DNA from: Rhynchospora pubera
Lineage: Eukaryota > Streptophyta > Magnoliopsida > Poales > Cyperaceae
Assembly: GCA_028095005.1 (NCBI GenBank)
Contig: CM051460.1
Span: forward strand, 77,393,676-77,457,675
Length of the DNA stretch: 64,000 nucleotides
Direction of reading: 5' to 3'
How positions within the stretch are numbered: the first letter of the stretch is position 1; every line of letters begins with the position of its first letter. Made by a program: the position numbers and the translations under genes. The notes under the pieces are model-generated. The model searched no databases. It was not told the origin of the DNA and saw only the letters and a program-made list of their open reading frames with translations. This document shows positions 1 through 12,002 of the stretch, in pieces.

Positions 1-3000
1 GGATGATTATGTTTAGTAAAAGACAAGTTCTTTTATTATGGATTTGTTTATATGATTTCATGCATCTTGATTGAATTTGCTTGAAATAGATAAGCAAGTT
101 TTGAATGACAAATAGGATGCGTAAGACTTGACATAAAGTATTTGACTTTCATGTTATATATAACCGCTTAGTCACATACATAAACGAGAATCGCATTACG
201 AGAGTCTCCGTAACGTAGAGCTCGTAAATTCAATTCGATTTCAAATCGATTGATATGCGAATCATGTTTGTTAAATGACAAAAGCGCCTTTAACCTACAA
301 AGGTTTAAGGACAAGTGACTTGATTAGGACTTTTACATATCGATGTATAAAGACCAATAAGTACTTGTGCGATGAAAGGTTATTGATACTTTACTACTTA
401 ACCAACGATCATTGTAGATATTAACATATCTATTTGATAAGGTATAAGTAGAACTTTTTGACTAGTTCAAAGGAGTTCAAGTGTAAAGTTGAAAGACCGT
501 TCAAGAGAAAGAAAAAGTCTTACAATTAATCACGGTAAATAGTTAAGTCACATGATTTGAAATATTATCTAAAGAGTATGAAAGTAGTTTCACAACTCGC
601 TCCATGAGGAATAATATGTCCAAGAGTGGAGGTATCGAACAATATTTTGTATAGTTCGATCGATAATAAATCAAATTGACTTATTCGACTCGTATTAGGG
701 AATTATGTTTGAGGACAATATTGTTTACACTGAATGGTGTTCCATCGAAGTCTATTGAGGAAGATATCTTACGAGATTTTGATCTCTAAGTATAATGTTT
801 CTTAAGATTTGGTGTTGAGAAGCTTATTTCAAGTGTTGTTGACTTGTAAGCTTAAACCAAATAAGACACTATATATTTGTAGGATGCTTTATATTAAAAG
901 GCACTACTTCCACGAATATGATAAGAACAAAGTAGTTGTTGCTAATCATAATGTAGTCTTGATGAATTGAAATTCTCAAGAAGAAGTAGTGGGAGTAAAA
1001 TGAGCATTAAAATAGTTTATGCGTCACTACAAGAAGTACTCTTATGGGAAACTTGTCACTCCATACATGGTACTTAGTGGGAGTTGAGCGAAACTTCATT
1101 CACAAGTTGTTTTGAAAGAAGTTTAATAGTACGCTCCTTCCAATGAGGACTCAACCATCTCACGAGTTGATGATGATTCGAGAAACTCATGGAATATATG
1201 AGGAGTCAAGAACTCGTTCGACAATTCATTGTGGAAGTAGTTCATGAACCTCAAGTACCAATCCTACAAAAGATCAACGAGAGTTGATTGCCTAAGCCGT
1301 TTGGTGCATTGGCTTCACGACATTCTCAAACTTAGCATATGAGAATCCGTTGATAAACAAAGAAACGATGGAATGATCCGATTCCACATATATGTTTTGA
1401 ATTCATATGATCTTTAAAGAGCAATCCATGTATAACAACAAGACATAGACCTTGGTTGATGTTCATGAAGGAGCAATCCATCAAGAACGTTTAGATCTTC
1501 AGAAGGAAAGATCGACATGGATAACAAATCGACTATGTACAAAGCGCGGCTTCTCGCTTGTAGCTATGTCTAAGTCGATGGCTAGTTGACTACGTACAAA
1601 GCACAACTTCTTGCTTGTGGCTATGTATAAGTCAATAAAGATCATTCTAGCAATAGTAGTATTTCATATATGTCGATATATGGAAAAACACATAAAACCG
1701 CCTTCTTCGTATGAATGAAGGAAGATATTGTGCATTTGACACAAATCGAGGTTTTATTTAATGTATTGCTAAAAACATACGCATGCTTCAAGGATCCATT
1801 AATGGATTAAAGCAAGTGTTGTGGAGATTGGAATAAAAATTTTGACAAGGAAGTCAAGGAGTTGAACTTCGTCAAAAAGTATCTTGTATAAACAAGATAT
1901 TCAGTGGGAGCATAATTGTATTATTTGTATTGTTCAAGATAACAATTCATTAATTGGGAATAACATTAAGAAAAATGAATATTGTCGAGATCTCTTTGGA
2001 GAATGCTTTCTCAAATGAGAACTTGGGCGAAATCACCTAATCCTAGGAAACAAAATCTATAAAGATAGATTATGATGGATGTTAGGTTTGAGCAAATATG
2101 CATATATTGACGAAGTGTTCTAGAAACACGAAAGTTACACTCCAAGAAAGGATGTCTAACTGTACGTCACGTGACATGACTTGAGTGTTTAACTCGGTCT
2201 AATGCAACTCAATTCAAGAAAGTGCATGAAATAGTTCAAGCATTCTTTCATTATGAGTTTCATTTCGTACGCCATATTTTTGCATATGCCCCAATGTGTA
2301 GTATCCAAAGGATATGACAAACAGTTGTCAAATGGATACAAGAGAGACACATTTGGACGATAATCAAGGATATCCTCGAGTACTTTATGAGAAAGAGTGA
2401 TATAATGTTTCATCTCTTAAGATGAAAGAAATCTCGTGTAAGTTGTTACACTAATAAAAGTTTTTCAAAAGATTGATATAATCACAATTGAGCTACATAT
2501 TTTGCTTAAAGGTGGTGTTGTAAGTTTAGAAAGTGTTCTAAATGGAATATTACAACCGTTTTCGTCACCAAAGTAAAATACATAGCAACTTGTGAAGCAA
2601 TAAAAGAAGTTTATTTGGGATCGAGTTCTTAGTCGAGTTATTATGGTTCTATGCATCTCGAACCACAACTTACTCCTAAAGAACCCAATGTTACATTGGA
2701 GATTCAAATATGATCTATAACAATATCACTTGATATCATATGATGATGATCAAGAACATATATAGTAGTATATATATATAGGGTCGAACAAATTTGGATA
2801 GGTTCGCGAACACAGTGAACACTCTAACTTAACCTCTACCTTGAGCAGTATACGAGATGCAGTTATGCATCCATACGTGGTGGACGTATGAGTAACTAGC
2901 TTTAAGTGTATTATTTATATTGAGGTCCGAGACATGTATATATGTAGATATATGACATTGTTCTCAATTCTTCGTTGGCTAGAAGTCACTATTGATTGAC

Positions 3001-3018
3001 TCTAGGCCAAGTGGGAGA
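1..3018 (+). mobile_element. Decayed Ty1/copia internal region (RT-RNase H remnant)
   Basis: No long open frame survives, but short plus-strand stretches read as the C-terminal part of copia pol. Around 2,020-2,080 a block resembles the RT-end LGxIxYILGxKIYKDR region. Around 2,330-2,400 a block resembles the HWTAVKxILKYL...KD region. At about 2,570-2,625 the RNase H stretch KVKYIATCEAIKEVYLG is readable in one frame. Order and strand agree with the purine-rich tract and LTR that follow at about 3,009. Frames change repeatedly and stops are common, so the copy is long dead. The 5' LTR and gag lie outside the window. Confidence 0.7.
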
Positions 3019-3019
3019 T
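3009..3019 (+). other. Copia polypurine tract
   Basis: The run AAGTGGGAGAT directly precedes the start of the copia 3' LTR. This purine block just upstream of an LTR is the usual plus-strand primer site of Ty1/copia elements. The first LTR bases (TAGTTAGAG) look like a mutated TGTTAGAG. Confidence 0.6.
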
Positions 3020-4778
3020 AGTTAGAGTTATGTCCTAGAAGTCAATAATTTAATGACTTAATTATTAGTTTATGTTTTGGATGATATTTTATCATCTGTT
3101 CCTAGGTTTATTATTGACAGATCATTCAGGTTGAGGATCTGAATTGTAGATCTCTGTGGATCATTCTTTAGAATGACAATAATAAATCTAAACGGTCCAT
3201 AATCTTGATAATTAACAAGGAACATTAATTATCATATAAGATTAGTATGCAAGTTAAGTGATGATTAAGTTCTACAAATCATAGGTAAAGAGTTACCAAC
3301 TTAATTGCATATGTATATGTTATGGAACATAGTACAGGACTTGACCCAACGAAATAAACATATGGATTGTGTTATGTGTCATTGTTTATTTCGTTATGAT
3401 TTTGGTTCTAAGTTTGAGATGATTATCTTTTCCACATGAGGATAGGTTCTATAAATTTCGTCTACCGCTGATTCCCGTTAAGGGCTGCTATACGGACTTG
3501 ATTTACGTTCTCTTGAATTGTGCCGGGAAAAGCTAGTCATCAAGAAAACCGTATGTCCCTCATTAATTCACTTAGTGAGTGACGATATCTGTTTGGGCCC
3601 CTTGATGGAGTTGGATCGTATGCGCGCAACTAAGCGATCAACTCTAGATCAAGAAACGTATAATCTGCAAGAATGACACATTCCTATCTTGGATTATACG
3701 ATGATATCGTGAGACATAAGAATCAAAATAGAGAAACATATTTATTCTCTTATGCAGGATTGAAATATTGTAGCAGTACACTATTTATGCGAATTGGGAA
3801 TCATAACGTGTTGCTAGATACCACTTATGATTATTGGAATTAAATAACGATTTAATTCCATGGCCAACATAGCATAAATCCTCAAAGGGTCACACAAATA
3901 GGACATTAATCACACAGTGCATTATTTATTTATTCACAGCAGTAAGTTCTGTGGAAATATGATAAGATTGATTAATTAATTATATACCGTTGCGAACCGT
4001 TATAATTAATTAAGTCAATGGATCATATAGAAATAAATTAATGCATTAACTAATCCTAAAATAATTATTAATGAGTTAATAATTAATTTAGTTCAACACT
4101 TATTAATATAAATAGTTATATTGATGAATTGGGCCGTTATTTAAATAGCAAATATATAGCCCAATTAAAGAGCAAAGTTGAGGGACCTTAATTATATGAA
4201 TTAATGGTCCAAATGAAGGGGTTTAATGGCCCATATAGGCCCATTTCGTGGCTGCCCAATATGGTGGTAGGTGGGATGGCATAGTTGTAATTATGCAAGA
4301 GGTCAATTAGGTTTTGTGCTCTATATAAGAACCACTTATGAGAGCCTCCACCTAGCTTTCTCTCTCCTCTCTTCCTCCCATTCTAGGCCGCCACCTTCCT
4401 CTTCTCTCCCTCTCTTTTGCTCATGTGTTGAGCTATTTTCTCTCCACTAAATCAAGGTTGTTGATTGATGCAAGAGAGAAAACCATAGGGATTAGGCTTG
4501 TTCTTTGGGTATGCTAGCACGTACCTTGTAGAACGTGATTAATCCTCCTTGGTGGACTCGAGGGCGGTTACGAGACGTGGTGGAGACGGTGGAGAAGGCA
4601 CGCCATCGATTCCCATGCCTTGGTCGAGCCCCGCGAATACGATTTCGCGGGAGGTATCGATTTCCCCTTTTTCTCGTGTGTTTGAATAGCTTGTGTACTA
4701 GATCTTGTGTGTGCTATGTTTGCTTGGTTAATTAATTGGTAATTAGCATAAAAATGAAAATTAGCACACTTTCTTACA
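3019..4778 (+). repeat. Copia 3' LTR (copy 1, about 1.76 kb)
   Basis: This copy begins after the PPT and ends at TTCTTACA. The limits come from its similarity to a second, interrupted copy at 13,811-14,775 plus 35,286-36,011. Shared landmarks include the segment from about 3,141 (GAATTGTAGATCTC), the CCGTTGCGAACCGTTATAA block near 3,990 and the 3' end with GGTGGACTCGAG near 4,550. No tRNA-iMet primer site follows 4,778, which fits a 3' rather than 5' LTR. The segment at 4,322-4,400 (CTATATAAG followed by a CT-rich tract) looks like an LTR promoter and leader. Confidence 0.8.
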
Positions 4779-6044
4779 GTAGTTTCTATAAACAATATGA
4801 AATATATCGAACAACTATCAAAATTATTTTTTTGGACCTATTGGAGAGTTGTTTTTTTAGTATTTTTAACATCTATTGTTCTTATTATGTAAGTATTTTG
4901 TGTTGTATCATTTTGTTCGTAGAATTAAACTTTATACTATGATTCCTACGGCTAGATCTAGATATAAAAAATACCATAGTAAATATTTTTTATTTAGTGT
5001 CTTGCTGATTTTTTTTTTTTTTGAAAAAAGATAGAATCAAACTTTATACTATGATTTCTGTATCTAAATCTAGATATAAATATATCATAGTAATTTTTTC
5101 TATATAGTGTCTTACTGAGTTTTCTTCTTTTTTTTTTTGAAAAAAAAAACTGATGTGATTAAGATTGATTATATAGATAGTTGGAGATATTCTTTAGTAT
5201 CTCAAAATCTGTTATATTATCATACAATCTAAAAGTCAAAGAATTATTCAATTTTATTTTTCTATGTTCTATTTATTAGTAATATTTTAATATGTTATCC
5301 AATAATAAATTTCACTATTTATTTATTAGATTTAATATATGATGTTATTTATTAAAAATTTCTTCTACTGGATTTTAATAGTGTCATTATTGATTATGTT
5401 TGAGAAAATAATATATTTATATATATAATTGATTTATTATATTTATATTTTTATATTAATTATATTATTATAGCATCATTGACTTAATAATTTTGCTATG
5501 GTGCCCATGCTTAAAATTTGTCTGGATCCGTCCCTGCCCATGGGCGCATTTGCTAGTAACTAATAGAATTGTTCAAAATTAATTGCGCGCCAAAGAAAAG
5601 GCCGAAAATAAGGTTTTCTATAAAATTCATGGTTCGCATAAAATGACGTTCGTTTCCCGTAAAGTTGACAATATAATTTATTAATTTGTTTCATGCATAC
5701 GATTATAGGAAATCGGTGCATCGGGAAGGTTTAATAAATATGTTTCTGCCTTAAGGAAGAAAAGATTGAATTAATGTAACTCAAATAATCCAACCAAGAA
5801 AATATATTTGTAAATTATCTTGACTAAATAAAAATATATATTTTTACAATTGGACTGCCAACATAACATGCCAATATAGATATAGATATCTTTTTAAATT
5901 GTCATGCTTCTAACATAGCAATAAAATAAAATTCCAAATACTCCTCCGACCTCCGACCGTCATCAATATATAAACATATCTAAACACGCACCCACAAAAA
6001 ATTCGTGAATCCAACATCCAATCCAATCCAACGCATAATAGTCC
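4779..6044. other. AT-rich intergenic DNA with a ~112-bp tandem duplication
   Basis: No coding signal is seen. Two direct copies of a segment that starts AGAATYAAACTTTATAC lie at 4,921-5,032 and 5,033-5,152. Each ends in a T-run followed by GAAAAAA. At 5,967-5,974 there is a TATATAAA box about 75 bases before the ATG at 6,045. Confidence 0.5.
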
Positions 6045-6311
6045 ATGGGCAAATCCTCTAGTAATCTTAGTATTCCAACATCTCATGTTTTTGAAGTTTT
6101 AGAGAGATTTTCAGATGACAATAATATATCACATCTTGATTTGATAAAATGCAAATTAGATGGAGGACCTTATTTGGGCTTTATAGTGAAGGATTTTTTG
6201 TCTAGAAAGTTGCACAAGTCTCATGTAAATGGATATAAGAATTCCTGCATATTACGAGTTGCGTTCCATGCAGAAATCCAAGATAACACATTGTATGTTT
6301 CAAAGGGATAA
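6045..6311 (+). CDS. Small ORF of unknown function (88 aa), possibly a first exon
   Basis: This ORF of 88 codons opens with MGKSSSNLSIPTSHVFEVLE and follows a TATATAAA box (5,967-5,974) at a spacing typical of a plant promoter and leader. I do not recognise the protein. It has no signal peptide or membrane segment by eye and is mixed in composition. Helicase and HMA fragments downstream (7,065-8,276) are on the same strand, so it could be part of a captured or decayed gene. Alternatively it is a chance ORF in AT-rich DNA. Confidence 0.25.
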   Translation: MGKSSSNLSIPTSHVFEVLERFSDDNNISHLDLIKCKLDGGPYLGFIVKDFLSRKLHKSHVNGYKNSCILRVAFHAEIQDNTLYVSKG

Positions 6312-7064
6312 TTGAAACACTTCTGCGAAATTCTGCACCATTGTTTGAGATATTCAATCTAAAAAATGGAGGAATTCTCGTATCTTGGAAAAAATTTATC
6401 ATGTAAGTTGTTTTATTTTATTTTTAATGCAAATTTATATACATAATAAAAACTATTCAGTTGATTTATCTAATTATACAATACATATACATATATTTCT
6501 CCCTGTTAGGCCACACTATCATTAAACGACAGCATATGCAGCTTAGACCTGTCAGCCTAGAAACCCACAACGAACAAAGAAATCAAATAGAAACACCGTA
6601 CTTTTTAATTTGGTTTGATTGTAATTTCTGTACGACGGTAACCTGAAAAATCTCTGATACTTCTGTTAGTACTAATGGGCAAATTAAATAGACCTTATAT
6701 TATTACTGTTTGAAACAAAGCATGTGGAATTGTCTGAGATTGAAGCAGAGCAGTACTGACATGTGAAGTCTCAACTGTTAACTTCACTCAGCTCTTGCCT
6801 GTACGATTAAAATGTTTTGGCATGGCTAATAAATTAAACATTTTGTCTGTGTGCTATATACGTGTAAATAACGATTTAGTTGTAGTAATGATAAATAAAA
6901 AAGAATTTTAATTTTAAAGGACAGGTAATTCCTCTTTTTTTGTATTAAAAAAGAATCATTCTGAACAAAATTCGAAAAGAAAAGTATGATCAGTGTTTGC
7001 AACTCCTAAGATAGATATTTTATAATTCCATTTCACATTTTTTTTGTCATTGCGCCAATTGCAG
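6312..7064. other. AT-rich DNA, no recognised feature
   Basis: Nothing I can support as a gene. The far end (7,040-7,064) is pyrimidine-rich and finishes in GCAG, the splice acceptor used by the HMA exon that follows. The first exon of that gene may lie here but I could not place it. Confidence 0.4.
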
Positions 7065-7497
7065 GTGCAGGTGGTGGTGATGAATGCAAATATGGGCTGC
7101 ACTCACTGTCGTCAGAGGGTCACCACAGTCGTCTCCAAAATGAATAGTAAGGAACAAAAATGAATAGATTGAAATGGGGACCAAATTTACAAAAGAACGA
7201 TAAACGTGTCAGATAGAATCATAGAAGTATAAAATTAACACTTGTAAACATTAAGTGAAAATAAACCAGTATGCAATTGTTTGTGCAGCAGGATTGCTGG
7301 ACTACATGGTGGATTTTGGTAAGAAAGAAGTGATAGTTAGAGGCAAGGTGACAAGCAAAAAGAAGAACAACATGAAATTCCCGAACATATGTGGGCTTTC
7401 TAGGCTGTTTTATAGTAAAGCTTCTGTCGTATCAAGCGACTTCTCTGTTCCTAAACTAACTCCAAAAGATACTATTTGTTTATGTATGAATATCTGA
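7065..7497 (+). CDS. Heavy-metal-associated (HMA) domain protein, partial; exons 7,065-7,146 and 7,289-7,497
   Basis: The first visible exon follows acceptor GCAG and reads VQVVVMNANMGCTHCRQRV, with the CxxC pair (C-T-H-C) of an HMA metal-binding loop. It ends at a GTAAGG donor after 7,146. A 142-bp intron ends at GTGCAG (7,288). The second exon continues in frame with TGLLDYMVDFGKKEVIVRG, the rest of the beta-alpha-beta-beta-alpha-beta fold, then a Lys-rich stretch and a tail ending at the TGA at 7,495. HMA proteins of this kind bind or chaperone soft metal ions such as Cu or Zn in the cytosol or at membranes. No C-terminal CaaX isoprenylation box is present. The initiator exon was not found, so this may be a truncated or captured gene. 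It sits 465 bp upstream of a Helitron helicase remnant on the same strand. Confidence 0.5.
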
Positions 7498-7961
7498 TGT
7501 CCAATATGTTAGTTTCCTTTTCCCTTTTATAAGTCCCAAAATTTTCTAAGAAGGGCACCAGTGGTAGGTCTTAGTATGACAGGTCTCAGTATTGATAATT
7601 AAATTGATTTAATTAATATTCAATTACTGTTATTTTTAAAATGTAAGCAGTGTTTGTGTATAAATTAATAGGTATTTACTAAAAAAACGAAAGTAATTAA
7701 TGATCCTAATAATTACTTATATTTGTATCAATAAATTGATATACATTAATGACAAATATTTGCTGTACATAAATGAGACGTATCTTTGGGCAGTAAATGC
7801 ATTAATGTGGCTGACAGTTAGAGCAAGGACGAAGGACATTAAAAATATTAATTTAGTGCATAATTAAAGCGTTTGAATTTTTTTCACTGTCACGTTTTCT
7901 TCTATATATATGAAGGTATGTAAGATATTTATTTCTATACCTTTCAAATTGAGCATTTCAA

Positions 7962-8276
7962 ATTGAACCTTTCAAGTCATTAGATACTATTGGTTTGTAT
8001 CTTCCTGAACCTGTCTTCAGCCACGGTCAACTCTGTGCTACTCTCTCTAGAATAACTTCACCAGATGGCTTGAAAATTCTCATCGAAAACGAAGACGATA
8101 TGTACAGAGGTCATACAAAGAACATTGTATACAAAGAGATATTTACTCTCTTAGGTGACCTCAATTTACTTACCCCTAATTTCTATATTTCTTATTTTTT
8201 ATAGTATTTTTCTATATAATTTTTCTCCTTCTTTGCAGATGCTTCGTATGATGATACTCTTGCCGCTCAAGGTTAA
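7962..8276 (+). pseudogene. Helitron Rep-helicase (PIF1-like) C-terminal fragment; exons to 8,154 and 8,239-8,276
   Basis: The frame reads YLPEPVFSHGQLCATLSRIT, then GLKILIENED and KNIVYKEIF. This matches the very C-terminal helicase motif of PIF1-family proteins and plant Helitron Rep-Hel (usual form PVFSHGQLYVALSRVTS...NVVYKEVF). A GT donor at 8,155 and a TTTGCAG acceptor at 8,238 join it to a short last exon ending ...DDTLAAQG and a TAA at 8,274-8,276. The Rep domain and the rest of the helicase are absent, so this is a truncated remnant. In intact elements the protein drives rolling-circle transposition. Its 5' limit is approximate. Confidence 0.7.
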
Positions 8277-8994
8277 ACAATAATAATTACTCCTGCCGTA
8301 TTCAAGGTGAGCATATTGAATATACATTGTTTACAACCACATACATTCTTTCAATTATATCATCTTACTTTTCATTGATTTTTCCTTTTCCCTACAGATA
8401 GCACAGGAGGGAGTTCTCAATACGGATTCAGCTATGGTGGCCACGTTGAGGGAGACACTGTTGGATGTTGAGTGAGAAGTTGTACCAGTCCTACCAGTGC
8501 ATAGGGCAATTAGGGAGATGGCGAAATATGGTTTTTTGTTGGGTTTTGAGTGATGTCATTAGTAATAAATGGGGGTTTATCTTTGGCAAGCCTGATTTTA
8601 GGTTTATCATTCTTATATTCCTTTGGATTTTAATTTTGGGTTGGAGATAGCATTGGCGCACTGGTACCAAAGTTGGGTACCAGTGCGGTATTAGTCTGTT
8701 TTTGTGTTGTAATTGTAAATCGGTGTAATAACTCTGCTTCTTTGAAATGGAAGTGGTAGGCCTTTTGAGCCTACTTGTTTTCAAAAAAAAATAATAATTT
8801 ATGACTGTAGGGACTGATTATATTTATTACTTACAACCAATAATTTCCCATCGTAGTACAACTTTTTAATGCGCTCGTAATTGCACAAGCACAAAAATCG
8901 GTTAATAATCTAATCAGGCGTTGAGGTAAATGAAGTTGATTAGGTCTAAAGAAATTTGAATAGCGAAATTGACCTATATATATATATATATATA
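8277..8994. other. Unassigned DNA with a perfect 12-bp hairpin
   Basis: A possible further exon (about 8,399-8,476, after a CTACAG acceptor) is open but unrecognised. At 8,657-8,687 the sequence CGCACTGGTACC, a 7-base loop and GGTACCAGTGCG form a perfect stem-loop. Several antisense or overlapping ORFs here have no recognisable family. Confidence 0.4.
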
Positions 8995-10310
8995 TAGTTT
9001 TGCTATGGTGAGTTGCAACTCACCAAAGCGTCCGTGAGTCGCGCTCAAAATTTCAAAATTAAGTTCAAAATTAAGTTGCAACTCACCGTAGCAAAATTCT
9101 ATATATATATATATATATAGAACACATATTTTTACGGCTCGTTGATTAATTCCTTTCCCTCGCTGTCAGTCCTGTCACTGCCTTGTCTTTAAGACTTCGA
9201 TTTAAATAGGGAAATTATTGGCATTGATCGGTTGATCGCCATTACAATTCAAACAAATGGATTTGTTTGTTTTTTTTTTCCTTAGGATTCAGAAGTTGCG
9301 GGCTACGTACTATTTTTTCCTTCTTTTGGTCATTTGGCTTCTACGATGAAACTTATTCTTCATTCATTATTGAGAGGAGAACGAACAACCTCTCCATTTG
9401 CTCTGTTAATTTTCCTTTGCTGTGATGCTACTCCATGCATGCCAAAGGAAGTATTGTGTTATCTGTTCGATTAATTCAATTACCTAATACCTATGTTGGC
9501 AACTCAAATTTGGAGATGGACAGCGAATATACAGGATGTGAAGATACCCTGCATTTAACAAGACCAATCTTTCTATGCTATATATCTCTTCCAAACATCA
9601 ATTGTTCCCTACGAAATGCATTTTTCTAAAAATCTTGTATCCATTCAATAGTTTGTTTCTTACATGAAATCTTGGTTGTTAGACCTTCAGTCGGCATGAA
9701 TATACACTAATAGATTGACAATAAACTGAATACAGCTTTTTTCCTATTGAAGGGGGAAAAAAATGTCTGCATACCCAGCTTCTAGAGTAAATTAAGGCAG
9801 GGGGCCTTCGAAAGTTCGAATCCTCGGATGTGCTTGTGCTGAAGAATACGTCATTCCCGTCTTCTTTCACCAGACCTTTCCTTTATTTCTATATCGCGTC
9901 TCCAATAGGAATTGAGAATTGAGATTATTCTTTATGAATAGCATTCTTTTGGCAACACTGAAATATATATGACTAATTATTTTGAATGCTGTTTATGATT
10001 GTATGGCCTGATTATTAAAATGAGTAAAAATTTCTTACTATTTATCATTTCCATATCAAGCACAAATTTGTTCATAACTTGATTAATATCCTAAGTAGGC
10101 GTTTCGTGCATCCATAAAATGAAGGTGATTATGTCACAAAGGAATTTGGACAGCGAAGTTGACCGACGGGCGACCAATATAGAGGCGATACGTAGAGCAC
10201 AAATTTTCTGCGTGTATTTTGTGTGTCAGTGTCACTGCTCAGTCCTCAGTGGTTAATTCCTTTCCGACACTATCAGTCCTGTTATTGCCATGTCTTTGAG
10301 AACAAATAGA
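8905..10310 (+). repeat. Pair of diverged direct repeats (about 8,905-9,200 and 10,080-10,300)
   Basis: Both copies share a block reading GAAATTTGAATAGCGAA in one and GAATTTGGACAGCGAAG in the other. A later shared block contains GTTAATTCCTTTCC or GATTAATTCCTTTCC, then TCAGTCCTG and TGCC-TGTCTTT. The MITE at 8,995 lies between the two shared blocks in copy 1, where copy 2 has different short sequence. Between the copies (9,201-10,079) I see no gene. Confidence 0.5.
8995..9101. mobile_element. Small palindromic MITE between (TA)n tracts
   Basis: The left end TAGTTTTGCTATGGTGAG and the reverse complement of the right end (TAGAATTTTGCTACGGTGAG) form terminal inverted repeats of about 26 bp. The arms include the perfect palindrome GGTGAGTTGCAACTCACC at 9,008-9,025. 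Long (TA)n runs border both ends, so a TA-type target duplication is possible but cannot be delimited. The superfamily is not assigned. It sits inside the first copy of a segmental duplication that lacks it in the second copy. Confidence 0.6.
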
Positions 10311-10893
10311 TTTGCTCTTCCAAAAAAATTATATAATAAAGCAGAAACATGAACCGTCACTCAAGGGCGGCCGCAGAAGAGCCCTCATAAAATGTGCTTG
10401 ACTGGTCCGGGTCCGGGTCCGGGTCCCAATGTCCCAACCCAATAGCTAAACTGCTAATGGTAAGCATGGAACTTAATTTTGTCATAAGTTCTATCTATTC
10501 GATCGGCAGGCGGGGGAGGTGTTTTGGACAACAAAATTTTTTTTTGGAACAATCTATTTTTTTTTTCTAAATATCTAAATTAACCTTACTATCAATTAAG
10601 ATTTTTTCTTAGTACAATCTATTTTTTTTCTAAATGTCTAAATTAACCTTACTATTAATTAAGATGTATTATCAAGTAAAATATCCGCTGCCCAAAGCAT
10701 CTCCCGCAGGCTGGTTGATAGTACAGTCAGCGACACCCTCAAAATAAAAAAAAAATAATACATATTATAAACCGGACGGTTTCTCTAATATTAAAAAAAA
10801 AGATTATGTTAGTATTGTGAACCGGCTCACAAATCTAAATCAGCGACTGGTCTTTGTACACCTAGTCTCCGTACCTGATCGCATTATTAATAA
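10311..10893. repeat. Short repeats: hexamer run and ~65-bp tandem duplication
   Basis: A (GGTCCG)n-type hexamer run lies at 10,403-10,426. Two direct copies of a segment starting ACAATCTATTTTTT and ending AATTAAGAT lie at 10,549-10,613 and 10,614-10,674. No coding signal is seen. Confidence 0.5.
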
Positions 10894-11150
10894 TCTTACC
10901 TTATAATAAAAAATGCGTGGATAGTCTCAAAAGGTGCGAATGAAAAGGTGTTTATCAAATAAATGTCTTAAAAGATGCGATTTAAAAGATGTCTCGCAAA
11001 AAAATACAATCGAGTGGATGCATCCTCCACCAAAGGATACTAATATTTCATCTATAAATAGTACTCTATTTTTCGAGTCTTCATTAACCATTTCACATTT
11101 ACAAAATCACAAACATAATAGATATCACATCACTATCAAATAGAAATCCA
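10894..11150 (+). mobile_element. Helitron 5' terminal region (3' end not found)
   Basis: It begins A|TCTTACCTTATAATAAA and continues with GATGCGTGG-like and GGATAGTCTCAAAAGG blocks. These match the 5' end of the complete Helitron at 14,776. Both then carry the phrase YATCTATAAATA (here about 11,050), a TATA-box-like site. The matching 3' hairpin and CTAG terminus were not found before the tandem repeat at 12,003, so the element is truncated or the repeat lies inside it. Confidence 0.65.
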
Positions 11151-12002
11151 AATGTGATACGTGCACGGGTCACGAAAAATTTGTCCTGCAACTGATTGGA
11201 AGATGAAAAATACATGGAGCATGAATTTTGTTCTACTAGATAGTAAGGTAATTTTTTTATGCAATACATTTTCTTTCCTATATCATGTTGATTTCAATAT
11301 TTAACAAGAATTTATTTTCAATATTTTTTTTTCATATTTATGCATTTGGGCCAACAACTTTATGGACATATATGAATTTAAAAATATTCAATTCTTTGAA
11401 ATTAACAATAATATAGGCTTAAAATATTATTTTTTTTACGAGAAAATTTTTTATTTTGAAATTGGATATTATCAACAGACCCAAAATGATTTTACTCAAG
11501 GCACCATTTGCGAGATTGCACGTTTCAATGTAGAACATATTAGAGGAGGCTATTGTACGGTTTTCCACATGTTTTGTATTGATTTTTCCGCAAACATTTA
11601 TGTTACTATTTTGACATCAAATCTTCTTGCTATATTTGTGTGTTACTTGATTTCAAGCTTTTTGAAAATATCAGAGCAGAAATTATTGACTTCACACAAC
11701 CTATCGGCACACCAATTGTTTAATTACAACAATCATATAATTAAAATTTATAATTTTTAATTACAATTTACTTATTAATTTTGATATTTTTAATACAATT
11801 TTTTTCTTCAATTCAATTTTTTTTATATTTCGTAATACTTTTTTATTTGTAAACAATCTAAAAAGTTTGTAAAAATTAAAAAGAATTGTATTCTTATTTG
11901 TAAAATAAATTGTTGTCCTTTTTATTAAAATTTTTTATTAATAAATTATAATGAGATTAATTAGATGCTGACAAACGAAAGGGTGCGTTCATGTAGTCTA
12001 TA
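11151..12002. other. Very AT-rich DNA, no supported gene
   Basis: A 132-codon ORF (11,362-11,760) is present but has the F/I/Y/N-rich composition expected of chance translation of AT-rich sequence. It matches no family I know. Confidence 0.4.

Noticed and set aside
9770..9840. tRNA-like GTTCGAATCC box
   Set aside because: The flanking bases do not form a T-stem, and no A-box, anticodon arm or acceptor pairing is present.
11362..11760. 132-codon ORF
   Set aside because: It is in extremely AT-rich DNA, rich in F, Y, I and N, without motif, promoter or family resemblance.
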